From Plantago ovata (Eukaryota > Streptophyta > Magnoliopsida > Lamiales > Plantaginaceae): a stretch of DNA of 64,000 nt. The notes under the pieces are model-generated. The model did no database searches. It saw only the letters and a program-made list of their open reading frames with translations, and was not told the DNA's origin. A program made the position numbers and the translations under genes. The stretch lies in assembly GCA_028274465.1 (NCBI GenBank), contig CM051456.1, forward strand, positions 103,701,348 through 103,765,347. The letters are read 5' to 3'. This document shows, piece by piece, positions 1 through 8,354 of this stretch (within the stretch, counting starts at the first letter, position 1; the number at the start of each line of letters is the position of its first letter).

Positions 1-246
1 TGCTGAAACCTTTATTTGCTGAAAGAAGCACTTATTGTATCAAAGACTTCCGCTCTCTGATTTTAAGTATCAGCAAACATAGTTACTGAAAAGTAACTTA
101 CGCTCGCTGAGAAAGTTAAGTATCAGGAAACTCATTACTGAAAAGTAATAAGCACTTGCTGAGAAAGTTTTAAACGACGAAAGTTTAAAAAGACTATTCA
201 CCCCCCCCCCCCTCTAGTATTTTCTTGTTGTTTAAAGGGACCAACA
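1..246 (+). repeat. 3' end of the 5' LTR of SIRE-like element 1
   Basis: This matches the last about 250 bases of the 3' LTR at 28151-29719 and ends with the same ...ccaaca terminus. It includes a C-rich tract at about 200-212 and two perfect hairpins with GAAA loops (81-98 and 134-149). The LTR start lies before the window. Confidence 0.92.
81..149 (+). other. Twin GAAA-tetraloop hairpins near the LTR 3' end
   Basis: AGTTACT-GAAA-AGTAACT lies at 81-98 and ATTACT-GAAA-AGTAAT at 134-149. Stems are perfect and the loop is a GNRA-type tetraloop in the element's RNA sense. Equivalent pairs occur in the 3' LTR (29559-29574, 29611-29626) and in the LTR of SIRE-like element 2 (33504-33519, 33556-33571). 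The position near the LTR end suggests the transcribed R/U5 part, which is inference. Confidence 0.75.
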
Positions 247-1458
247 AAAGGTCCAACAATAAGGTTTGCTGGTGGAGGCTCTGGTTCTACAAAAGGCTAT
301 GGTGACGTGAAGTTAGGATGCATTACCATTACGGGAGTTCTTTATGTAAAAAATCTTAAGTTTAACCTTTTCAACATGAGTCAATTTGCTGACAAAGGAT
401 ACTTCATCAAAATCAAAAGTGATGAATGTAAACTTATAGATTTCGAGACAAAGAAGGTTATTATGATTGCCAGAAGATCAGGAGGCTTGTACACCGTAGA
501 TTGGTCTTCAACAATCGTTGAAAAATGCCTTGTCTCAGATCACGATTGCCTTGCTGAAAAAGTATGGTTATGGCATAAACGAACAAGTCATCTAAACTTC
601 AAGACGCTGAATAAGCTGTCTAAAAAGGCACTTGTAGTTGGATTACCTAAGGTTACTTTTAAGAAGGATGGTGTTTGCAATGCATGTCAGCAAGGAAAGC
701 AAACCAAATCATCTTTTAAGAACAAGGCAGTACCGTCAACTACAAAACCTTTACAACTCTTGCACATGGAGTTGTTTGAATCTTCTTCAACAAGCTATGC
801 TGGTAAGAAGTATGGTCTGGTGGTGGTAGATGACTATTCAAGATTCACTTGGGTAGTATTTATCAAGCACAAATCTGTAACAAGGACTGAAATACCTAAT
901 TTGCTGAATAAGCTTGAAGTCATAAAAAATGACAAGGTAAAAGTCATAGGGACAGACCGTGGTACTGAGTTTGTAAACCAGTACATAACTGAGTATTGCA
1001 CTTCAAAAGGCATACAACATCAGTTATCCTCAGTAAGGACACCTCAACAAAACGGTGTTGCTGAACGGAAGAATCGCACCCTAAAAGAAGCCGCAAGAAC
1101 AATGCTTGTTGACACTGAAATAAGTGAGGCTTACTGGGTTGAAGCGATTAATACCGCCTGTTACACTCAAAACAGATGTCTGATTACTAAGGAATACAAC
1201 AAAACTCCATATGAGTTGTTCGTTGGAAGACCTCCTAATATCACTCATCTAAGAGTATTTGGTTGTAAGTGTTTCGTTCTTAATAACGGTAGAGAATACC
1301 TAAGAACATTTCAACCAAAGACAGACGAAGCGATATTTCTTGGTTACTCCTTGCATGGTAAAGCTTATAGAATTTACAACAAAAAGGCACAAAAGATAGA
1401 AGAATCAGTGCATGTTGTATTCTACAAAAAGACACAAGGAGTGCCTGTTGAAGAATAA
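247..1458 (+). pseudogene. pol: Copia pol pseudogene, part 1: protease tail, GAG-pre-integrase and integrase
   Basis: The frame is open from base 247, straight after the LTR. It starts inside the glycine-rich stretch (GGGSGS) that precedes the linker to integrase; gag and the protease active site are absent. Next come the pre-integrase zinc region (WHKRTSH ... CNAC) at about 560-700 and the integrase core. The core keeps the second Asp (GTDRGTEF) and the Glu (PQQNGVAERKNR), but the first catalytic Asp of the usual HMDLFGP motif is Glu here (HMELFES). The frame ends in a TAA at 1456-1458, after which the same frame continues, so this is a nonsense mutation within one polyprotein. No start codon belongs here; the natural start was in the deleted gag. 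Confidence 0.88.
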
Positions 1459-1470
1459 ATATCAGAATGT

Positions 1471-2829
1471 ATGAAAAAGCTAATCATACATGAGAAAAGA
1501 ACTGAATCTGATGCTAGGAAAATCAAGTCAATTGAACTAAATGATGATTCTGACAATGACTCTCCTCCCCCAAGTCATGACAAGATAAATATAGTTCACG
1601 ACAAAGAATTTCCAGCAAAAGACGCAGTTGCTCCGGAAGTTGCTGAAACTACGCAACCTCCCGTGTCTGCTGATGAGTTACCACAATCTAGCAATGCTGA
1701 ACAAGCAGTTGCTGATGAACCAATCTCAGCAGAGACACAAAATACCAGTAGTACTGAACAAGTACATGCTGAAGAGTCACATGCTGATGAGCAAACATAT
1801 CCTGATCCAACGAGCAGAAAGCCTGTTAACAAATGGATTAGAGATCATCCCTCTACGGATATGATTGGTGATATTGATAAACGCCAAGTGACTAGATCCA
1901 AAGTTTCTGCTACTCATGAACTTGCTGAAGAAGCAAATGTCGTAGAAGTAGAATCTTTGTTCTCTTGCTTTGTTTCAGAAATTGAACCCAAGACCATAGA
2001 AGAAGCTCTAAAGCATTCTGAATGGATCAAGGCAATGCAAGAAAAACTGGATCAATTTGAAAGGAACAAAGTCTGGAAACTTGTACCTCTTGCTGAAGGC
2101 AAGAAAGCTATTGGTACAAAGTGGGTGTTCAGAAACAAGTTGAGTGAGTCTGGTGAAGTAATAAGAAACAACGCACGTTTAGTTGCTCAAGGTTACTGTC
2201 AGACTGAAGGATTGGACTATGATGAATCTTATGCACCAGTTGCAAGATTGGATGCAATTAGACTTTTCTTGGCCTTTGCTGCTCACAATGACTTCATTGT
2301 TTATCAAATGGATGTTAAAAGTGCATTCTTGAATGGTGAACTTGCTGAAGAAGTCTACTTAGAACAACCCCCTGGCTTTGAACTTCCCTCAGAAACCAAG
2401 ATGGTATACAAGCTTCAGAAAGCTGTATATGGTATAAAGCAAGCACCAAGAGCTTGGTATGATACCTTGGCTAAGTTCTTGCTGGATAATGGTTTCAAGA
2501 AAGGTGAAGTTGACAAAACCTTGTTTACCATGAACCATGATGGTAAAATACTCTTAGTTCAAATTTATGTGGATGACATAATATTTGGATCCAAGGACAA
2601 GCAACTTTGTGATGATTTTGCCAAACTCATGACAAATAAATTTGAAATGAGTATGATGGGAAAATTGAATTATTTCCTAGGTTTGCAAGTCAAGCAACTC
2701 AAAGATGGAATATTCATAAATCAAGCAAAGTATGCGAAAGAAATGCTCATAAAGTTTAGGATCAAAGAGGAAGAAAAACCTAAAAAGATCCCTATGAGTG
2801 TTGGTACCAAATTGGGCTATAATAAATAA
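1471..2829 (+). pseudogene. pol: Copia pol pseudogene, part 2: linker and reverse transcriptase
   Basis: Same frame as the integrase part. An acidic, low-complexity linker (about 1540-1960) rich in Ala-Glu repeats leads into the Ty1/copia RT domain (PF07727 type). Recognisable steps are [41 protein letters not shown] and the catalytic YVDD at about 2566-2577. It ends at TAA 2827-2829, where SIRE-like element 2 has GAA, so this is a second nonsense mutation. It encoded the enzyme that copies element RNA into DNA and is not functional as it stands. Confidence 0.9.
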
Positions 2830-2874
2830 GATAAAAGTGTTGAAGAACACAAGTATAGGAAGCTCATTGGTTCC

Positions 2875-3516
2875 TTGTTGTATTTAACAGTAAGTAGACC
2901 TGACATTCAGTATGTTGTTTGTGTGTGTGCAAGATTCCAATCTGATCCAAGAGAATCACACTACAAAAAGGCACTTAAGATACTGAAATATGTCAAAGGT
3001 ACAGTCAATGTTGGATTATGGTATCCTAAAGATTCTGGACTTGAATTGGTTGGTTATTCTGATGCTGATCATGGAGGATCAACTCTTGATAGAAAAAGTA
3101 CCTCTGGAACTTGTCAGTTTTTGGGTACTAGATTAATATCATGGTTAAGCAAGAAGCAAACCTGTGTTGCCAATTCATCTACTGAATCTGAGTACATTGC
3201 GGCTGGTTGTTGCACAACTCAAATCCTATGGATTCAGCAACAATTAAGAGATTATGGTATTTCTGCAAAGAAAACACCAATCTTTTGTGATAATACAAGT
3301 GCTATTGCTATCACACAAAATCCTAAGTTCCACTCAAGGACTAAGCACATTGATATTAGACATCATTTCATTAGAGATCATGTGGAAAAGGGAGATATTG
3401 AGGTTGTAAAAGTAGGCACTGATGATCAACTTGCTGACATCTTTACTAAGCCCCTACCAAATAATAGATTCGCAATGCTAAGGTATAACCTTGGATTGGT
3501 TGAACTACCTCAATAA
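2875..3516 (+). pseudogene. pol: Copia pol pseudogene, part 3: RNase H
   Basis: The same frame continues after the 2829 stop. It holds the end of RT ([20 protein letters not shown]) and the copia RNase H with the acidic residues in [18 protein letters not shown] and CDNTSAI, then [15 protein letters not shown] and the lineage-typical ending DIFTKPLP. The TAA after LVELPQ is the natural end of pol, matching element 2. A role in removing the RNA strand during reverse transcription is known for the family. Catalytic acids are retained, but upstream stops prevent expression as a polyprotein. Confidence 0.9.
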
Positions 3517-3529
3517 GGGATACAATTGG

Positions 3530-3895
3530 CAGATTGATGAAACAGGCATTCAACAAGCCACAACATTCTTACTTGAATAAAATCTCCTTTCAGTAATTTC
3601 TTCTAAGAAATGGTAAGTCACAACATGATTGCTGAAACAAGCAATCAGCAAGTAATTCCTTCAAAACGGGTATTTGTTAGGAAACTTGATCACTTGCTGA
3701 GACAGGCACTCAGTAAGAGAATAACCTTAAAGATTGCTGAAACGGGCATTCAGACAATCAAAGATACTGAAACAGGTATTCAAGTATCAAAGGAATATTC
3801 TGAGACGGGAACTCAGAAAAGAGCAAAACTCACTTCTCAGATTTTACCAAAAGATATCTCAAGATAAAAAGAATTTACTGATACGGGAACTCAGA
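3530..3895 (+). repeat. Array of short hairpins with constant ACRGGNA loop downstream of pol
   Basis: Successive imperfect inverted repeats follow the pol stop. The clearest are CTTGCTGAG/CTCAGTAAG at 3693-3717 (loop ACAGGCA), GATTGCTGAA/TTCAGACAATC at 3732-3759 (loop ACGGGCA, one bulge), GATACTGAA/TTCAAGTATC at 3763-3788 (loop ACAGGTA, one bulge) and TTCTGAG/CTCAGAA at 3798-3818 (loop ACGGGAA). Degenerate units flank these at about 3530, 3629 and 3875. Stems differ but stay paired. The same array, in the same order, is in element 2 at 49300-50880. Function is unknown. Confidence 0.8.
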
Positions 3896-4283
3896 AATAT
3901 CTTTTAACTTAAAGAAATATGTGATGTCTGATTAAGGGGGAACTTTCAGCAAGTAACAAGGCTAATTGTGCAAACTCGCTGAAAAGATTCTTGTTTATTT
4001 CAGCAAGCAATCAAATCCCATAAATCTCGGTAAAATCAATTTGTGACGTTAATCGGGCACAGATAAACTCGCTAATAATCATGACATGAAATACAATCGT
4101 GGCCATTGATTAAAAGGCGTTATTGATCTAACGGTTAACATTACAAAGAGAAAGAGTGCTCTGACGGTTTTTGTTAGTGGGCCACTACGCATTTAATGCA
4201 AAGGCTCCACTAACGTTGTTGAATCTCTAATTTACCCTTGCTGAGAACTCAAATCGATTGTGCTTCTTGCACATCAGAGACAC

Positions 4284-4290
4284 TATATAA
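4284..4290 (+). promoter_or_regulatory. Putative internal TATA box of the additional ORF
   Basis: TATATAA lies about 135 bases before the ATG at 4425, with a pyrimidine-rich leader between. The box is conserved in element 2 (48859-48866 on the minus strand). This suggests a promoter separate from the LTR; it has not been shown. Confidence 0.5.
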
Positions 4291-4424
4291 ACAAGGAGTT
4301 AGAGAAAGACAAAATTCTTTAACTCACATTTCCTTTCTCTGCAAATTTTAGCCTGAATCTACTGTACCTCCGGTAAAAAAGAAAAGTAATCTTTTTCGTA
4401 CACATTTCTCATCTATAAAAAGAA

Positions 4425-6206
4425 ATGGCACCAAAGAGACAGTCATCTAAGACATCAAAGTCATCTAAGGTTGACAGTGCTGGAAAAAGCACTGCTCCGG
4501 TGATAACTCCGGTGACTAACACAGCGAAAGTTGTGTTGAAAAACGATAGGATAACATAAAAACCCATGCCTCCTGCATATCTAGACACTGCAAAGTGTGA
4601 GATGATGATGCAATGGGGTGGCTTTGCAAAAGAGAAATATATCCGATACTTCTATGAACAAGAACTAGATGGTGACAATGAGGAGGCACTTGACTTGATT
4701 AAACAGCAAGGCCTCACTCACTTTATAACAGCTCGCCCTAAGAAAGTGAGTATGTTAGATACTATGGAGTTCTACAACAATGCAGAAATCCAGTCCCTAA
4801 CTGATGGTCAAGGAGTCACTGAAAAAGTGATCTTCTCCACAGTTCAAAATGTGCAAATCGTCCTGAAATGGACTAATTTAGCAGAAATCTTTCAGATTCT
4901 GACCACTGGAACTGAAGATGACATCACTGCCACTGATGAAGAAATTGATGCCTTCTACAGTGATGTCAGAAATGAGAAAATGAAGAAAGGAGAGATTGCT
5001 CCCGTGACTTGGAAAAAGCACGTTAAGAGGAAGCATCTCTGTCATTCACTTGGTCTAGTAGCTCTGCTACTAATCAAAGTCTTAGACTCCCAAGTCGGAG
5101 GAATAGACCAAGTAGGCTTGAGAAGGTGGCCGCTAGTGATGCATATCTATGAGAACAAAACGGAGCTCAACTGGGCAAAGTACATTTTCAACAAACTTGT
5201 TGATTGTGTTACTAAATTCAAGGTTAAGGTTGAAGACAACAAAGTCTCACCTACCTTCCCAGTCATGTATGGACTAAAAATATGCTTCATTCTTGAACAC
5301 TTCAAGATTTAGCTGAGAAACCCATTGCCGATTAAGAAATCTGTATGCAATGTGGGAAGAGCCTTCTACAAGAAAAATGCACCTAAGCTTGCTGACAAGA
5401 AACTTGAAAAATCAAAGAAGACAACAGCTGCAAATGTTGTCAGCACAAGTCATCAAGAAAGGTATACAACAGCTGCAGATGTTACCGCCACTACTCAGTA
5501 AGAGAATGTTCCAACAGCTAAAAAAGTTGTTGATGAAACTGATGTAGATGGTGATCATGATGAAACTGTTGTAGATGGTGATCATGATAAGGGTACAACA
5601 CCCGTTCTGAAAATGCAACTACTGACACTACTGCTGGAGAGAAACTTGAAAAATCTAAGAAGAAAAAGAGAAAAGATGATGATGACACTCAAACTGCAGC
5701 GTCATCATCTAACCCCGTCCCGAAAAGAAGAAGGACAAATAACCAAAGAAAGAAAACACTGGCTCGCAAGTCAGTACCAATTGTCCATGATCTTTCGGAT
5801 AATTCTCAAGCAGTTGCTGAAAAACAAGCTCTAGTAGATGTTGACAAAGTGGTTACTAAGACCTATGTCAGCAATGTTGAAGTGTTTGCGGAAGCCTTCA
5901 ACAATCAACTCAATGTTGATACATCTACTGAGAAGAGACCACAAGGCAGTGAAAATGAAATTCCTGCCTCAATCCCAGATATCTACATTGTAGATAATCT
6001 TGATGATCAGACTCTGGAACCAGTGATTGATATCGCTGCTGATATAAGAACCGCGGCACTTGCTGATGCTGCCGTTGCTGAAAAGATGGTTGCTGAACAA
6101 GCAACTCATCAAGTTGCTGAAGAACCAGTTGCTGAGACCGCAATGGTTCAAGTCCCAGAGGTTGCTGAAACAACACAAGAGACACTATTCGACGACGCAT
6201 CTCGTG
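4425..6206 (+). pseudogene. Additional ORF (aORF) of SIRE-like element 1, N-terminal part
   Basis: The ATG at 4425 opens a Lys/Ser-rich start (MAPKRQSSK). A first stop (4556-4558, TAA where element 2 has GAA) precedes a conserved folded-looking block (PPAYLDTAKCE ... LKICFILEHFKI, about 4566-5312). A TAG there replaces CAG in element 2. After that come Ala/Thr-rich and basic stretches with nuclear-localisation-like runs (KKKRK, PKRRR) and a frameshifted section near 5500-5620. The frame reopens at 5849-6206, rich in VAE repeats, and is cut by the nested array. Such ORFs in SIRE-type elements are often called env-like, but I see no signal peptide or membrane segment. Function unknown. Confidence 0.75.
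6202..6206. repeat. Target-site duplication (left) of the nested copia array
   Basis: tcgtg at 6202-6206 is repeated at 24362-24366. Removing the array and one copy restores the order seen in the uninterrupted element 2 ORF (near 38655-38670), which proves insertion here. Confidence 0.92.
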
Positions 6207-6723
6207 TGTAAGAAAATATGGTTAGAGTTACCCCTAGGGTACGCAGCGGAATTTTAAAAAAAATTCTTAACATACCGGTTAATTGATTATGCATATGTCG
6301 TATATATATAAACACGTCAATTAGAAGACTAACCTTACTTCCAAAGCAGCTTCCAAGTCTTCGTAATATTCCGGTGTATCTTCTCCTTCGTCGAAGTCGA
6401 AGATATCTACAATACTCTGTATATCTGCAAGACAATAAGAGTTAGTTTCCAGCTCCTAGAACCTCAACCTTGGTATCCACGGATGAACAGCCTATCGGAA
6501 GAATGCTAGGATATTCTTTATGTGACCAAGAAGACGGGGCGGCAATTCCCTCCGGTGGCGGTGTGCGCGCGCGTGAGGCTAAGGGGAGGAGGGGAGAGTT
6601 TTTATTTTCTCTAAGAAAACTGGGTAGGAAGACTGCGATCAAATCGCATGTAACCGTGTACAAACTTGTATATCACTGTGTACAAACTTTTATGTAACTG
6701 TGTGTAAAACTCTCTCCAATAGT

Positions 6724-6739
6724 CTACTATATATAGTAG
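6724..6739 (-). promoter_or_regulatory. Palindromic TATA-like site in LTR A
   Basis: CTACTATATATAGTAG is a perfect 16-base palindrome that contains a TATA box on either strand. It is conserved in LTRs B, C and D. It is the best promoter candidate for the minus-strand element; the start site was not determined. Confidence 0.5.
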
Positions 6740-6895
6740 TCTATAGAAGCCTAAAGCATAAGCAATTAGATTTCGTAAAGGAATAAGAATCTAATTCTTA
6801 TCGCACAAGGAAACCAATATCAAGTCTAGATTCATTCCCAATCAAATCAAAACTCAATCAGGAAAATCGAACTTATCCCTTGGACTTCTAGTAGA

Positions 6896-6981
6896 GGAAG
6901 GAGTCGAACTCCTTCCCCTATTCTACAACGCGCGCGCGCGCGTCTGTCCTACGGGACGTGGGTCCCACTTTTGGGACCCAC
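6896..6981 (-). other. Two perfect hairpins in the LTR
   Basis: GGAAGGAGT-cga-ACTCCTTCC spans 6896-6916 and GTGGGTCCC-actttt-GGGACCCAC spans 6958-6981, separated by a CG dinucleotide run. Both recur in the other LTRs of the family, with slight changes in LTR D. They lie downstream of GC-poor sequence and could structure the LTR transcript; this is inference. Confidence 0.6.
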
Positions 6982-8340
6982 ATATATTTCTAAGGCAATC
7001 CAAACTCCAAGTAGATTTTTCCCAAGTGCATATGTTAATTCTAAATTAACATATCCTTTACAATCAAACCTCCATTATATTTCCAAAATATAATCTTTAA
7101 TTGTATTTACATAAAATACAATTAATTAGCCAATTCAATTAATAATTCCAAATAATTAATTGAGCCACCAATTATTATAATTAATTCCAAATCAATTATA
7201 ATCCATCAATCACAATTAATTCCAAATTAATTGCGATTCCATCTTCAAGGATATTCTGATAGGCTGAATCACCACATAGTGTGACCCATAGGGCCTCACC
7301 GTATTAAGCAAGTACTAGACTAGGCAACATGGAATTCCTAGACGGTTCCATTTGCAGTATTAAAACGCGAGGACGTTTGAGAGGTTTCTCAAAGCTAACC
7401 CTTTCGTTGCGAAGCCTGTTGCGCTCAACGCGGCGATGGTAACGTCCCTTCATCTGACTTGCTCGGATGCATCTAGGATCGATGAAGTGTCTATCCCAAT
7501 AATACATCCACGGGCGTCTCAGGGAGTTGTTTGGTTAAGATATACTTATGACCATCATAATATATCATTTGCACTGGCCAGTGACTTTACCAACACAACT
7601 ATGCAGACTACGAGCAGTGCTCTCCTCTGCTACACTTGAGAGATGAATCCTTCACAGAATCACTTATCACCCCCATTTGTATTTAGCCATAATCCTGGAT
7701 CGTGCCTTAGGTCAACTGCTTATTCAGAGCTGACATCGACGGGTCCACCAAGGATATGGAGCAACAAATGTGATGATAAAGTCCTGTAAGTACGAAGGAC
7801 GAATGGCATCACTTCGACAACTCACCGGTTCCCATAGACACATTCGGTGTAGAGTATACATCGATGGGAGTGTCCGGTGGGTACTTCCATTGTTCGATAA
7901 AGCTTCTTCGAACAACTATGCGCAGTTATGGGAACGTTCCTTGATTGTCCAACAATCCGTTCCGTGGCCGTGGGATCGGCTCACACTTGCTCCAACAAGT
8001 ATAACCTCCACGCATACTAGTCTTGTCAGGTTCATTCAGACCCCCACATCCGAGATGTACCACGACTAGGGAGAGTTTGGGATAGATGACAACTCACATA
8101 GCTCCCACTAACTGTGTGATCGGTCATCTATCCGAGGGGACATGTTCAGTATCTATACAGACAGCAATATAGATATGACATGCTGCAGCCTGGTGTAATA
8201 TAAATATGAAAGCAATACTCAACAGTAAAATGAAACAAACATATATTATATTACGTTGACCTGTGTAATAGTACATATATGTCCTCTACAAGGGCACCAT
8301 GCCCTTAGTAAGGACTGTCTCTAGGACATATACACTATCA

Positions 8341-8354
8341 ATCTCCCACTTGGA
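8341..8354 (-). other. Polypurine tract of copy A
   Basis: On the minus strand the bases before LTR A read ccaagtgggagat, directly adjoining the TG of the LTR. This is the expected plus-strand DNA primer site. The same sequence adjoins LTR B (16235) and LTR D (54667). Confidence 0.8.

Larger units (their letters stand above)
3517..4424 (+). other. Spacer between pol and the additional ORF
   Basis: No gene. It holds the hairpin array, a purine-rich tract (taagggggaact, 3933-3944) that resembles a second polypurine tract, and about 480 bases leading to a TATA box and the ATG of the additional ORF. Homologous sequence occupies 48718-49490 and 50701-50893 in element 2. Confidence 0.8.
6207..8340 (-). 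repeat. LTR A (3'-most LTR of the copia array)
   Basis: Starts tgtaagaaaatatgg and ends cactatca on the plus strand (TG...CA). It is closely similar to LTR C, B and the older LTR D. Contents include a palindromic TATA-like site (6724-6739), two perfect GC-rich hairpins (6896-6916 and 6958-6981), an alternating CG run near 6930, and an A/T-rich stretch of repeated aattaatt units (about 7080-7230). The open frames inside are short and appear only because the copies are similar. Confidence 0.93.

Noticed and set aside
3610-3867. 85-codon frame with ETGIQ repeats
   Set aside because: It is the translation of the hairpin array and has no counterpart in element 2.
3530-3895. CRISPR-like array
   Set aside because: Units are irregular hairpins without constant repeats or unique spacers, and the DNA is eukaryotic.
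7304-7507. 67-codon frame repeated in all four copia LTRs (also 15202, 23325, 53625)
   Set aside because: The LTRs are similar as DNA throughout, so repetition is not evidence of coding; no domain is visible. The copy in LTR D stays open, so it is noted but not called.
7770-8069. 99-codon plus-strand frame in LTR A and LTR C
   Set aside because: Antisense to the element and broken in LTR B and D.
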